DNA of 58,429 nucleotides from Flavobacteriales bacterium (GTDB lineage: Bacteria; Bacteroidota; Bacteroidia; Flavobacteriales_D; Crocinitomicaceae), in the NCBI GenBank assembly GCA_022361195.1, contig JAKSBJ010000217.1, positions 1 to 58,429 on the forward strand, in the 5' to 3' direction. How positions within the stretch are numbered: position 1 is the first letter of the stretch; every line of letters starts with the position of its first letter. This document shows positions 25,863 through 35,135 of this stretch, in pieces. Both the position numbers and the translations under genes were made by a program. The notes below the pieces were generated by a model. That model did not search any database. It was given only the letters and a program-made list of their open reading frames with translations, and was not told the origin of the DNA.

Positions 25863-28236
25863 TTTTTTGGTCTCGTCTGCTTCATTTGCTCAAAAAGTTA
25901 CTTTCCTCAACTCTGACACCAAAAAACCAATTTCTGGCATTTTAGTTTTTTCTGAACATTATAGCGAAGGGACTCTTAGTGACAAAAACGGACAGGTTGA
26001 CTTGGGCTTTTTTGCCAAAGATGAAGTTGTTAGTATTGAACATACTTCGTACGGTTTTCATACCATTCCAAAAGCTGAATTAACCAAAACGGGAATTTAT
26101 TATTTAACTGTAAAATCTTACGATTTACCAACCACCTACATTGATCATCCTTTACGTTATTCTTTCTCCAAAGTAGATGAAAATCAGCAGTTCGTTTGCA
26201 TTGTAGGACCAGAAGTTGTAAAACTTGAAAACCCAGCTAATAGTGCCGATATGCTCCAAAATACGGGAAGTGTATTAGTACAAAAAACGCAGGCAGGAGG
26301 GGGAAGTCCAATTATTCGAGGATTTGAAGCCAACAAGATTTTGCTGGTTGTTGATGGAATTAGAATGAATAATGCCATTTACCGTTCGGGCCATCTTCAA
26401 AACTCAATTACCATTGACAATTCCGTTTTGGATCAAACTGAAATTATTTTCGGTCCAAGTTCATCGCTTTACGGAAGTGATGCCTTGGGTGGAGTGATTC
26501 ACTTTCATACCAAAGATCCAAAAATCATCGGTAAGGACAGTCTTTATTTGGATGGTAGTAGCTATTTCAGATATAGCTCCAACAACAATGGTCTAGCCAC
26601 TCATTTTGATTTTTCAACGGGGCGAAAAAAGTGGGGGTTGCTGAGCAGTTTCACCCTTTCACGTTTTGGCGATTCAAAAATGGGAACTAATCGAGCACAT
26701 GGCTATTCGGATTGGGGATTACATCCACAGTACATTACACAAATCAATGGACAAGACTCTATGGTTACGAATAGTGATCCCAACGTTCAATTTGGTTCGG
26801 AGTACGCACAGTTTGATTTATTGGAGAAGTTCATTTACCGTCCGCAGGATAATTTTGAACTTGCACTCAATTTTCAATACTCTACCTCCACTCCGGTTAA
26901 CCGCTACGATAAATTAACTGAATATCGTAATGGTAACCTGCGTTGGGCTGAATGGTACTACGGACCCCAAAACAGGCTCCTAAGTGCCTTAAAAATGAGT
27001 TTCAAGACCAAATCTAAGATCATGGATGAAGGTATTGTTCAGTTGTCTTATCAAAAGATAGATGAAGATCGAATCTCAAGACAATATCAGTCTACTTTTA
27101 GGGAACACCAAAACGAAGATGTTAATGTACTAGGGTTCAATGCTGACTTCAGTAAAGCTTACCCTAAATCTCAAATGATTTTTTACGGTGTAGAGGCACA
27201 ACATAACATCGTTAAATCAACCGCTGAATTGCGAGACCTTTATTCCGATGAGACCCTCAACACTCAAACCCGTTATCCTGATTTTAGCCATTACCTCAAC
27301 TCAGGATTTTATATCGAATACAAGAAAAAATTTAAAAACAGAGCTGTTTTCTCAACGGGAGGAAGGTATTCACTCATTTACGCTCAATCCGAATTTAAAG
27401 ACACTTCCATTATTTCTCTTCCATTTAATGAGGTTCAATTCACCACTTCTGCTCCATCTGGTCATATTGGTTTTGTGTTGAATCCTGATTCTGCAACAAC
27501 AATTAAAAGTATGATCACTACGGGATTCAGAGCTCCGAATATTGACGACTACGGAAAGGTTTTTGAGAAAAGTGGTAATACGGTCGTTCCAAACGATGAT
27601 TTAAAACCTGAATATGTCCTTGGTTTTGAATTTTCATTGAATCGTTCATTCTTTAAAGAACTCATCACCATTGGAGGTTCGGTTTACGGAAATTATTTAT
27701 TCAATGCCATGGTACAACGTGATTTTACCCTAAATGGGCAAGATTCGATTGAATACAATGGTGAAATGACAAAGATTCAAGCCATTGTTAATACAGACAA
27801 TGCCATGATAATTGGTGCAAACACGTTCCTCAAAGTACAATTCACCAAACAGCTGGACTTTAGCTATACCTACAATTACACTTACGGAAGAGATTTGGCG
27901 AATAATACACCTCTCAGCCACATTCCACCTCAATTTGGTAAGATAGCCTTCACTTATGCTGGTAAAAAGCTAAATACATCACTTTACAGTTTCTACAATT
28001 TCCGAAAGGATTTAGTTGAATACGGTGGAGGAGCCGATAATCTTGACCTCACACCAAATGAGGAAGGAACACCACCTTGGTGGACTTTGAATTACCGAAT
28101 TAGTTATGAGCTTTTTGACATTTTAACACTGCAATTTGCTGCAGAAAATATTCTGGATGTTCATTACCGTCAATTTGCTTCAGGAATCTCCGCTCCGGGA
28201 CGAAACTTCCTAATTGGTGCCAGAATGAGTTTCTAA
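25819..28236 (+). CDS. TonB-dependent outer-membrane receptor
   Basis: 805 residues from the ATG at 25819, which gives the best signal peptide (MFRVLPFWKLLFMISFLVSSASFAQ); ATGs at 25774 and 25855 are alternatives. Order: carboxypeptidase-like beta-sandwich (about 28-110), plug (about 135-250) with GSPIIRGFEANKILLVVDGIRMNN and IIFGPSSSLYGSDALGGVIHF, and a 22-strand barrel ending in ARMSF. The plug motif RGFEANKxLLVVDGxRMNNAIYRxGH is shared with Bacteroidota receptors often linked to heme or metal uptake, so iron-compound import is possible. Its 3' end is followed by a bidirectional hairpin. Confidence 0.9.
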   Translation: MFRVLPFWKLLFMISFLVSSASFAQKVTFLNSDTKKPISGILVFSEHYSEGTLSDKNGQVDLGFFAKDEVVSIEHTSYGFHTIPKAELTKTGIYYLTVKSYDLPTTYIDHPLRYSFSKVDENQQFVCIVGPEVVKLENPANSADMLQNTGSVLVQKTQAGGGSPIIRGFEANKILLVVDGIRMNNAIYRSGHLQNSITIDNSVLDQTEIIFGPSSSLYGSDALGGVIHFHTKDPKIIGKDSLYLDGSSYFRYSSNNNGLATHFDFSTGRKKWGLLSSFTLSRFGDSKMGTNRAHGYSDWGLHPQYITQINGQDSMVTNSDPNVQFGSEYAQFDLLEKFIYRPQDNFELALNFQYSTSTPVNRYDKLTEYRNGNLRWAEWYYGPQNRLLSALKMSFKTKSKIMDEGIVQLSYQKIDEDRISRQYQSTFREHQNEDVNVLGFNADFSKAYPKSQMIFYGVEAQHNIVKSTAELRDLYSDETLNTQTRYPDFSHYLNSGFYIEYKKKFKNRAVFSTGGRYSLIYAQSEFKDTSIISLPFNEVQFTTSAPSGHIGFVLNPDSATTIKSMITTGFRAPNIDDYGKVFEKSGNTVVPNDDLKPEYVLGFEFSLNRSFFKELITIGGSVYGNYLFNAMVQRDFTLNGQDSIEYNGEMTKIQAIVNTDNAMIIGANTFLKVQFTKQLDFSYTYNYTYGRDLANNTPLSHIPPQFGKIAFTYAGKKLNTSLYSFYNFRKDLVEYGGGADNLDLTPNEEGTPPWWTLNYRISYELFDILTLQFAAENILDVHYRQFASGISAPGRNFLIGARMSF

Positions 28237-28241
28237 CAAAA

Positions 28242-28266
28242 AAGGGCCACTCAACGAGCAGCCCTT
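28242..28266. terminator. Hairpin between the TonB receptor and metalloprotease genes
   Basis: AAGGGC (28242-28247) pairs with GCCCTT (28261-28266). On the minus strand the right arm is followed by a T-run (plus-strand AAAAAA before it), so it mainly serves the metalloprotease gene, and it may act for both convergent genes. Confidence 0.65.
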
Positions 28267-28286
28267 CCTATAGAATCAAATCAATT

Positions 28287-31241
28287 TTATCTTCTAATTA
28301 CCATTTTCTTTGAAATGGTTTCATTTTCCGTTTCAATGACTACAAAGTAAACTCCACTTGCCATCTCGCTCAGATCAAACTTCACCGTTTGATCTTTCAC
28401 TGAGTTTAGCTGTTGTCTCATTACTTTGTCTCCCAAAACATTTAGAATTTCGATGTTTAAATCAGCTTCTTTGTTCAAGTCGAACACTAATCCAAATAAA
28501 CCGTTTGTTGGATTAGGATAAATGGTAATTCCATTCTCCAATCCAATTCCATCCAATCCTGAATCATCATCAACCGTAATAGTAACCTCCAATTCAGCTT
28601 CACATCCGCTTCCGTCAAACACATTACAGTAATATGTCGTTGTCACAGTTGGTGCTACTGTGATAGTAGAAGTTGTTCCTACCTCAATGGCTCCTTCATA
28701 CCACAGCCAGGTTGTTCCACCAGTAACAGTTAAATCTGTAGATGTACCTGCTAAAATGGTCATATCAGGCGTAATAGTTGGAGCGAAAGAGTTATCATTT
28801 TCAACAGTCACTGTTCCTGTCAACTCACAATTCGCATCATCTGTTATGATGTAATCGTAGTCTCCCGTTACCAAACCACCAAACACCGGACTTCCGGAGA
28901 AAGAAGCTCCATCATTGATTGAATATTGATATCCAGTTCCGGATCCTCCAGAAACTCCTGAGAAGTCAATTTCACCATCGGCCGCTACACAAATTTCATC
29001 CGTTACCGTAATAGGTCCGGTTAAAGCAGGGTTAATGGTTAAATCAAAAGTTGCTGATTCGTCACTCATACAAGAACCATCTACAATGAGAGAAATTTCC
29101 CAATCTCCTTCAAGGAAGGTAGTAGTAAGGTTGGCTTCATCAAAGAAATAACTTTCATCATCTGTTACATGATAAATATCCCAGTAATATGAATCTGCAT
29201 TCAGTGATCCAAATCCGTTCATGGTAACATCCACTCCAACGCAAGTTTCAGTAATTGGGAAAGACACATTAGCTACAGGTGCTGGTCCGTTTGACGTTAA
29301 AACATCTAAAATTAAAGAAGCATCTGGTCCGCTCGTAAACAAGTCGGATGTTAGATACCAGGCACTAAAAGGTGCACTTACGAAAGTAGCCGAACTACTC
29401 GTTCCTGCAGGACGGTCGGTAAAATTGGTTGTTGCCATTAGAAGTGTATCAAAACTACTTGCATCTAATTGCCATCCAACCCAGTAATCTCCTGCAACTC
29501 CAACTTCAGGATCAAAAGTTACTTCATTGTAGAATCCTTCATTTAAATCTGTTAGGGCCACAGTTTCTGTTCCTAAGACAGCTCCTGGTAAACCACCAAC
29601 ATCATTCCATACCGTAAAAGTTACGTTAGAAGCTGCTCCGATATCATCAACCTGTAAAACCGGGAATCGAACTCTTCTTACATTAGTAGGAGTTGGTGCA
29701 TTATATGAGTCGGCATAAGAAACCAACATTGCGCCTGAAATAGTTGCCAAAGAAGGATAATAACCAGCCTCTCCTGTTAGAGTATAAATAGCCAGGTTAT
29801 CTTCTTCTGCAGCGGTATAATTTCGGTTAGTATCACAAGCAATGGCTCCTCCACCGGAGGCAACAACTTCAATATAATCCGTCTTTGTTTCCGTATCACT
29901 TCCACTACCGTTACTAGCTGTTAAGGCAACTGTATAAAAACCAGCATTGTCAAACTGGATGGTTGGATTTTGATCGGTTGCTGAAGTTCCACCAATAAAT
30001 GAAACGCCAGTAGATGGTGTTACTGTCCATGACCATGAAGTTGGCCACTCAGTACTTAAGTCCGTAAAGTTCACCGATCCACCCTCAATGGTTGTTGTGA
30101 TATCAGCTACAAAATCAGCAACTGGTGGCGTTGGGAATAATGGTGTACAAACTGCCGAAGAAGTAAGAGGAGCTCTTGAACCTTCTAAAACAGCTGACAT
30201 TAAATTCGCCTGATCAGTTGTAAACATCACCTGACAAGATGAATAGTCCATGAAGTTTTCGTACTGCGTTTGAGTAGATGGACATACTTCCTGGAATCCC
30301 GAACATGAACCAGAATAATTGAATGAAGGTCCCATTGTTTGAGGCGTATCTGCCAAACCATCGTCCTCTACACAATCCGTTTCGGTATTTGAATTACCCC
30401 AAGTATGTGATAAACCGAGGAAATGTCCTAACTCATGCGTTAAAACATCATTATCCATTCCAATGTTATAGTCAATTACAATTCCGTCGATAGATGCCGG
30501 AGGCAATGATGTTGTGGTTGGTTTATAAGCGTATCCTGCCGTACCAAAAGTAGCACCATTGGTAATGTCACAAATCCAAATGTTAATGTATTGATTTCTG
30601 TCCCAACCTTCAGTTCCAGTATCACCTCCGGTAGAGCCTTTCATTTTATTCGCCTCAGTATCCACATCATAATAATCTTCTGTGGTTTCAACCCGCTCAA
30701 TTCCATATTCATCTAACGGATTTCCCCAAGGATCGTAAGCCGCTAAACAAAACTCTATATCAGCATCTGCCGGGGTAAAACCGTAAGCACTACGGGCATC
30801 ACCTACATCGGGGTTAGTTGCTGAAAAGTCAAGATTCACCTCATCTAATAAGGCGTAAATATCAGCCGTAGAAACATTTTCGGCCGGGTTATCTAAATTG
30901 TGAACAACGTGGAAAATAACCGGAAGAGTGTAGGTTGCTCTCGCTCCACCTAACATTTCAGAGGCCATGATAGCATCTGCTCTTTCTTGAGCTCGATATT
31001 CTTCTTCCATTCCAGAAGCTTCAAGCCAATGTTCAGTTAATTCGTGTGCTGTACAATGTGCACCGTCACAACTTCCACCTAAATCTGGACTGTAGCCCAA
31101 ATTACTCCAGGTGCTCAAAGTTTGACCGGCATCTTTTAATTTTAGTTCGTCAACGTTTTTAATGGTCTGCTGTGCGAACAAAGCAGGCATAGAAAACAAC
31201 AACAAACCTAAAATTGTACCTTTTAAGTAGTGTTTTTTCAT
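28287..31241 (-). CDS. Secreted M43-type zinc metalloprotease with PKD and T9SS type A domain
   Basis: 984 residues from the ATG at 31241. A signal peptide (1-24) and a propeptide-like region precede a pappalysin/cytophagalysin (M43) catalytic domain. The zinc motif HELGHFLGLSH is at 269-279 (His269, His273, His279, Glu270 catalytic), and a Met-turn MDYSSC follows near residue 325. A PKD domain (about 375-465, VADFVADITTTIEGGSVNFTDLS), a region with jelly-roll-like strands, Ig-like modules and the sorting domain starting ITIYPNPTNGLFG complete it. T9SS secretion to the surface or medium is expected, as for degradative exoenzymes of this group. It is a single gene with its own terminator. Confidence 0.92.
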   Translation of the reverse strand: MKKHYLKGTILGLLLFSMPALFAQQTIKNVDELKLKDAGQTLSTWSNLGYSPDLGGSCDGAHCTAHELTEHWLEASGMEEEYRAQERADAIMASEMLGGARATYTLPVIFHVVHNLDNPAENVSTADIYALLDEVNLDFSATNPDVGDARSAYGFTPADADIEFCLAAYDPWGNPLDEYGIERVETTEDYYDVDTEANKMKGSTGGDTGTEGWDRNQYINIWICDITNGATFGTAGYAYKPTTTSLPPASIDGIVIDYNIGMDNDVLTHELGHFLGLSHTWGNSNTETDCVEDDGLADTPQTMGPSFNYSGSCSGFQEVCPSTQTQYENFMDYSSCQVMFTTDQANLMSAVLEGSRAPLTSSAVCTPLFPTPPVADFVADITTTIEGGSVNFTDLSTEWPTSWSWTVTPSTGVSFIGGTSATDQNPTIQFDNAGFYTVALTASNGSGSDTETKTDYIEVVASGGGAIACDTNRNYTAAEEDNLAIYTLTGEAGYYPSLATISGAMLVSYADSYNAPTPTNVRRVRFPVLQVDDIGAASNVTFTVWNDVGGLPGAVLGTETVALTDLNEGFYNEVTFDPEVGVAGDYWVGWQLDASSFDTLLMATTNFTDRPAGTSSSATFVSAPFSAWYLTSDLFTSGPDASLILDVLTSNGPAPVANVSFPITETCVGVDVTMNGFGSLNADSYYWDIYHVTDDESYFFDEANLTTTFLEGDWEISLIVDGSCMSDESATFDLTINPALTGPITVTDEICVAADGEIDFSGVSGGSGTGYQYSINDGASFSGSPVFGGLVTGDYDYIITDDANCELTGTVTVENDNSFAPTITPDMTILAGTSTDLTVTGGTTWLWYEGAIEVGTTSTITVAPTVTTTYYCNVFDGSGCEAELEVTITVDDDSGLDGIGLENGITIYPNPTNGLFGLVFDLNKEADLNIEILNVLGDKVMRQQLNSVKDQTVKFDLSEMASGVYFVVIETENETISKKMVIRR

Positions 31242-31440
31242 AATCAAATTTTTACTGAGATATCTGGTACTAAATCCAAAAGCAAAAAGATCATTTTTGA
31301 TAAAAAGGGGGTTATAAAAGACCTAATTACCCGTGGATTAGCTGATTAAAAATAGTAAAAAATGTGGAGCGGGCAAAATATTTAACCCGACTGTTAATTA
31401 CTAAACATCTTTAGGATTGCGCCGTGACTTTTAGCCATAA

Positions 31441-31474
31441 AAAAATCCCGCTACACAAGGGGAGCGGGATTTTT
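31441..31474 (-). terminator. Rho-independent terminator of the C1B peptidase gene
   Basis: A perfect 12-bp stem (AAAAATCCCGCT at 31441-31452, AGCGGGATTTTT at 31463-31474) with a ten-base loop, 17 bases after the stop codon on the minus strand. The rest of the gap 31242-31440 holds nothing recognisable. Confidence 0.9.
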
Positions 31475-31491
31475 CAATATAATCGACCGTT

Positions 31492-32724
31492 TTAATCGAT
31501 CTTCAACTTCTTTTTCAAGTCTTTTGGAATAGCATCTTTGTGTAAGAAAATATTGATGGTTTTATACTTGAAGAAAGCTTCAGAGGCATAAAAATATCCG
31601 TCACAATCATTTGATGACGTTCCCCATGAGTTCTTGATTAACAAATATTTTGTTCCCTTTTGATCTTTGTACACCCCTACAGCGTGCATTCCATGATCAT
31701 CAGTAGTTTGTTTGTTATCGTAAGCTAATTGTCTTTTTTCTTGAGTGATTACCTCTTCTTCAACAGGTTCCATGAAACAATTGGCTTGTTTTTCTGAACC
31801 AGCATCTGAATAATTTTTGTTGTTTCGTCCACCTACTTTGATGGTTGATTTATCTTTAGGTACGATGGCCAAAGAACTTCTGAAACTAAAGTAATCTTCA
31901 GAAACGTCCGCTCCCCAGGCAAAAGTATATCCTTCTTTTAAAGAGGATTCGGCAGCATACCAAAGATCATCCAAACTTACATTATAGCTTTCTCCCCATG
32001 CCCAGTTATCGGCAATTGCCAAATGACAACGCTCGTTCCATGGATGATTGCTAAATGAAGTCAAGGAAACATAATCATCCATATTTAATCCTAACTCATC
32101 TCTATAGGTAATTGGATTATACTCTTTTCCGTCAACTTCAAATTTGAAATCTTCTACCCTTTCAGGAATTGATCCCAAATAAGCATTTAATACTCCACGA
32201 ATAGCACCTTTCCAAGCTGTTGTTATTTTCCCATTTCGAGGTAAATCATCTCTCCACTCTAGCAAACCATCCATTGCACCTTGCAATACCTCAATCATTT
32301 CAGCATGCGTGTGTGTATCAGAACCATAATTTAAGCCTTTAAAAGCCTCATGAGGTACAATTCCAAAGCGTTTAATTACCCATGGAATATCATGAAAAGC
32401 TCCTCCTTCATCAAAATTGGTATTTCCATCTGTACGTATGTACTTTTCTGCCTTTCCTAAATAGGCTTGATAAACGATATACATTTCAGACAAGATGTGT
32501 CCTTTTTTACCCAAACGTTCCAACTCCGTTTCAAAAAACGATAAAGCTGAAAAACTCCAGCAAGTCCCTGTCCATCCTTGAGATTGTACAGGAGTTGCTT
32601 CTAAATGAACGACTTTTTCAAACTTGTATTCACTTCCCTCTTTGTTGGTTGAATACTCTTTTGGCTGAGCCACTGCCGATAATGTCAGAAATAAAAATGC
32701 GGCCGATGTTACGATTTTCTTCAT
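31492..32724 (-). CDS. Secreted C1B cysteine peptidase (bleomycin hydrolase/PepC-like)
   Basis: 410 residues. A signal peptide (1-19, IVTSAAFLFLTLSAVAQ) is followed directly by the catalytic domain. Cys55 lies in QGWTGTCWSFSAL, preceded by the oxyanion Gln (SQG); His347 lies in GMHAVGV and Asn365 in KNSWG. The family PepC/bleomycin hydrolase usually has about 450 residues and works in the cytoplasm as a hexamer whose C-terminus plugs the active site. Here a Sec signal is added and the C-terminal helix ends in a Lys-rich tail (LKKKLKID) rather than the typical A-x-x-x. It probably cleaves peptides in the periplasm. Confidence 0.9.
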   Translation of the reverse strand: MKKIVTSAAFLFLTLSAVAQPKEYSTNKEGSEYKFEKVVHLEATPVQSQGWTGTCWSFSALSFFETELERLGKKGHILSEMYIVYQAYLGKAEKYIRTDGNTNFDEGGAFHDIPWVIKRFGIVPHEAFKGLNYGSDTHTHAEMIEVLQGAMDGLLEWRDDLPRNGKITTAWKGAIRGVLNAYLGSIPERVEDFKFEVDGKEYNPITYRDELGLNMDDYVSLTSFSNHPWNERCHLAIADNWAWGESYNVSLDDLWYAAESSLKEGYTFAWGADVSEDYFSFRSSLAIVPKDKSTIKVGGRNNKNYSDAGSEKQANCFMEPVEEEVITQEKRQLAYDNKQTTDDHGMHAVGVYKDQKGTKYLLIKNSWGTSSNDCDGYFYASEAFFKYKTINIFLHKDAIPKDLKKKLKID

Positions 32725-32744
32725 GCGTTGTTAATTGATTAACT

Positions 32745-32752
32745 CAAAATTA
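32745..32752 (-). promoter_or_regulatory. Putative -7 promoter box of the C1B peptidase gene
   Basis: Minus strand TAATTTTG matches TAnnTTTG, 20 bases before the ATG; a TTG lies 22 bases upstream (plus-strand CAA at 32775). Confidence 0.6.
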
Positions 32753-32834
32753 ACAAAAGCCTTAAATTGACCAGCAAGATTTTGTATACCAGTTTTGATT
32801 TACTGATAAAGGTGATAAATACGAGATAAATGGA

Positions 32835-34118
32835 TTATTGCTTTAGGATCCAATTTGAATATCCGGCACTTTCTAATTGTGAATGAGCATTTTGTGCTTG
32901 TGAACGATCACTGTAGTCACCGGCAGTTACTCGATACAATCCTTTGTTTTTATCCAACAAACGAGCTGCATAGCCTTTTGATTGTAAATCATTGATGAGA
33001 TTAGTTGCATTTTCCTCTACCGAAAAACAACCTGCAATAATGTGGTATGGAAGTGAAGAATTTGACTCAACAACTGCTGGTTTTTCGATCCTATCTTCAA
33101 CCACCTCAGTGCTCTCGTTTACCGTTAAGATATCGCTGGACTCTTTTTTATTTAAACGAACGGGAATATAGAGATCATCATTAAACTGATAATTGTAAAT
33201 ACTCACATTTTCAGACAAACTCGCCGTTAGCTCATCCCAGTTTTTATGCTCCTCCCCTTTTTCGTCTGTCCAAACAACATCTCTTTTTTCATATTGCTTT
33301 TCAGCTGACTGATGAATAGGATTAAAATCAGAAAATTGAATTTTTCCTGTCTCTAAAAAATCCGTCTGAGCTGGAATCCAAACTGAATAAAAAGCCAATG
33401 GTAAAATAGCAGCTACTGCTACATAACGCAAAATTCTACGTTTTTTCCGAGGCAGTGGAATTACCTTTTCATCTTCAGGGCTGGCTTGCTGAACTTTTTC
33501 TTCAACAACAGCTTGCTCAGTGTCCATTTGAACCACTACCGTTTGTTCCCTCTCAAGCTCCTCAACAATTTCCTGAACTTCTTCCTGAGCAACTACCGCT
33601 GCCTTTTGTTCTTCAACAACTGGTTTTGCTGTTACTAAAGGAACAACCTTTGTTTCTTCCTGCTTTAATTCAGGAATTACAATTTCTCTCTTTGGTGCAG
33701 CAGTTTCTTTCCATAAAATTTTAACCGGAGCTAATCCGTAAGCTGAAAGCAGCAAATTAATTTCACGACTTTGTTCAAAGACCACTCTTTCGTTTTGGCG
33801 ATATAAAAATCCCAATTCACCAATAGTGATTCGCCCACCCTCGTTGAGGATATTTTGCCACTCGAGCATTTTTTCACGAATCAAGGCCAAAGACTCTTCG
33901 TAAGATACATCCTCCTTTTTCGCCAGCTCATGCCCCAAAAGGCCATCATTTGTTTTCAACTTTTCGTTAAATAACAAACTTTTGCTAGGAGGGTAAATCA
34001 GTCCTCTTTCCAGATTAATCTCTGCCGGTTTATAATTCCCTATAAATCCACCAAAATCCGGAATGATAACACAATCATTCTCCTTGAGTAATTCAGATAT
34101 GTACTTACTTAAATCCAT
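32835..34118 (-). CDS. HU-CCDC81 and SPOR domain protein
   Basis: 427 residues. The N-terminus is a pair of HU-like domains of the CCDC81 type found in Bacteroidota: ISELLKENDCVIIPDFGGFIGNY (domain 1, about 1-60) and SYEESLALIREKMLEWQNILNEGGRITIGELGFL (domain 2, about 65-135). A Glu/Val/Gln-rich linker (145-220) is followed by a single membrane segment (ILRYVAVAAILPLAFYSVWIP, about 231-252), then a periplasmic part ending in a SPOR domain (about 355-427, PYHIIAGCFSVEENA). SPOR domains bind peptidoglycan strands stripped of stem peptides at division sites. The topology links a cytoplasmic, possibly DNA- or protein-binding part with the septal wall. Confidence 0.9.
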   Translation of the reverse strand: MDLSKYISELLKENDCVIIPDFGGFIGNYKPAEINLERGLIYPPSKSLLFNEKLKTNDGLLGHELAKKEDVSYEESLALIREKMLEWQNILNEGGRITIGELGFLYRQNERVVFEQSREINLLLSAYGLAPVKILWKETAAPKREIVIPELKQEETKVVPLVTAKPVVEEQKAAVVAQEEVQEIVEELEREQTVVVQMDTEQAVVEEKVQQASPEDEKVIPLPRKKRRILRYVAVAAILPLAFYSVWIPAQTDFLETGKIQFSDFNPIHQSAEKQYEKRDVVWTDEKGEEHKNWDELTASLSENVSIYNYQFNDDLYIPVRLNKKESSDILTVNESTEVVEDRIEKPAVVESNSSLPYHIIAGCFSVEENATNLINDLQSKGYAARLLDKNKGLYRVTAGDYSDRSQAQNAHSQLESAGYSNWILKQ

Positions 34119-34176
34119 CTTTCAACTGTCAACACTTACAAGCCTCATTTTTCGAAAAATAAGGGCTGTTTACAAA

Positions 34177-34184
34177 CAAAAATA
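34177..34184 (-). promoter_or_regulatory. Putative -7 box of the HU/SPOR gene
   Basis: Minus strand TATTTTTG, 58 bases before the ATG at 34118. No good -33 partner is seen, so the call is weak. Confidence 0.4.
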
Positions 34185-34225
34185 CGTAATTATGGGCGTT
34201 TTGTTACTGAATTCGCACAAAAAAA

Positions 34226-34257
34226 GAACCCCTCGGTCTCCATCAGCCAAGGGGTTC
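34226..34257 (-). terminator. Terminator of plug protein A gene
   Basis: GAACCCCT (34226-34233) pairs with AGGGGTTC (34250-34257). On the minus strand the hairpin is followed by a run of T (plus-strand AAAAAAA before it), and it lies 25 bases after the stop codon of the gene at 34283. Confidence 0.85.
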
Positions 34258-34282
34258 AAAACGTACTATACAAGGACCAGCG

Positions 34283-34993
34283 CTATTGTTTTGCCTTCCA
34301 GGCATAATACAGATCGAAATAACTTTTAGTTTCCAGGGCAATAACTCCTCCAGTAGTATCACCATATTTGGCAGGAATTCCTCCAGTATAAGCTTCCATA
34401 CTTCCAATGGCCGCTCCCGGAACTCCATTTAAATCTTGCGTTTTAACTCCATCGATGTAGTAAATCACATCTCCCGGACGAGAACCACGAATAATCACAT
34501 CACTCGACCCTTCCATCATTTGGATGTCAGTTGTTGAGTTGGCCATCATCAATTTAGGATTACGGATATTTGGACTGTGTTGAATATCCTCTGCTAAAAG
34601 TCTCACCTTTGGAATGTCTTTTTCAATTTTTACAGCAGTGTAATCAATATGAACAACCGTCAAAGTATTTGCATTGTCCATAATTAAATCTACTGTCGTA
34701 ATAGCATCCGGATCAACCTTTACGGCATCAACTACTTTTTCTCCTTTAATAACCGTTTTAGCGTGAAGGTTATAAACCCCAGGCTTTAAAGCCTCAATTT
34801 TATAACGTCCATCAATGTCGGCTGTAGTTCCTATTTTTCCTCCTTCAGTTTCAACCCAAACGGTAGCAAAAGGAATAATGGTTGTTGAATCTTCATCGTA
34901 AACTTTTCCGCTAATGGTTCCTACAGTTACTTGCGCAGAAGCCATATAAACAAAGCCCATTAAAAAAACGATGGTTGTTAATACTGCTCTCAT
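34283..34993 (-). CDS. Barrel-less carboxypeptidase-like/TonB-plug protein A
   Basis: 236 residues. A signal peptide (1-20) leads to a carboxypeptidase-like beta-sandwich (about 25-110, GTISGKVYDEDSTTIIPFATVWVET), then a plug-like domain (about 150-222) with SSDVIIRGSRPGDVIYYIDGVKT and AYTGGIPAKYGDTTGGVIALETK, exactly the blocks that open and close the plug of Bacteroidota TonB-dependent receptors. In a receptor about 500-800 residues of barrel follow; here only SYFDLYYAWKAKQ follows and then a stop. Two more genes nearby (36237, 37050) have the same layout and the same ending, so this is not a broken receptor. It has its own terminator. The role is unknown: it might act as periplasmic partner or decoy for receptors or TonB, or pair with a barrel in trans. 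Confidence 0.8.
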   Translation of the reverse strand: MRAVLTTIVFLMGFVYMASAQVTVGTISGKVYDEDSTTIIPFATVWVETEGGKIGTTADIDGRYKIEALKPGVYNLHAKTVIKGEKVVDAVKVDPDAITTVDLIMDNANTLTVVHIDYTAVKIEKDIPKVRLLAEDIQHSPNIRNPKLMMANSTTDIQMMEGSSDVIIRGSRPGDVIYYIDGVKTQDLNGVPGAAIGSMEAYTGGIPAKYGDTTGGVIALETKSYFDLYYAWKAKQ

Positions 34994-35135
34994 AATCTCT
35001 TATTTTAATCCTCTTTTGGAGGTGGTTTGATTATTAGATGCAGCCCTTTTTTAAATTCCACAAAAGTTTTTCATTTTTTTTTGATCTTCACTTTTATTTT
35101 GTTGATTTGAGGAGGATTCTGTTAACTAATACTAC

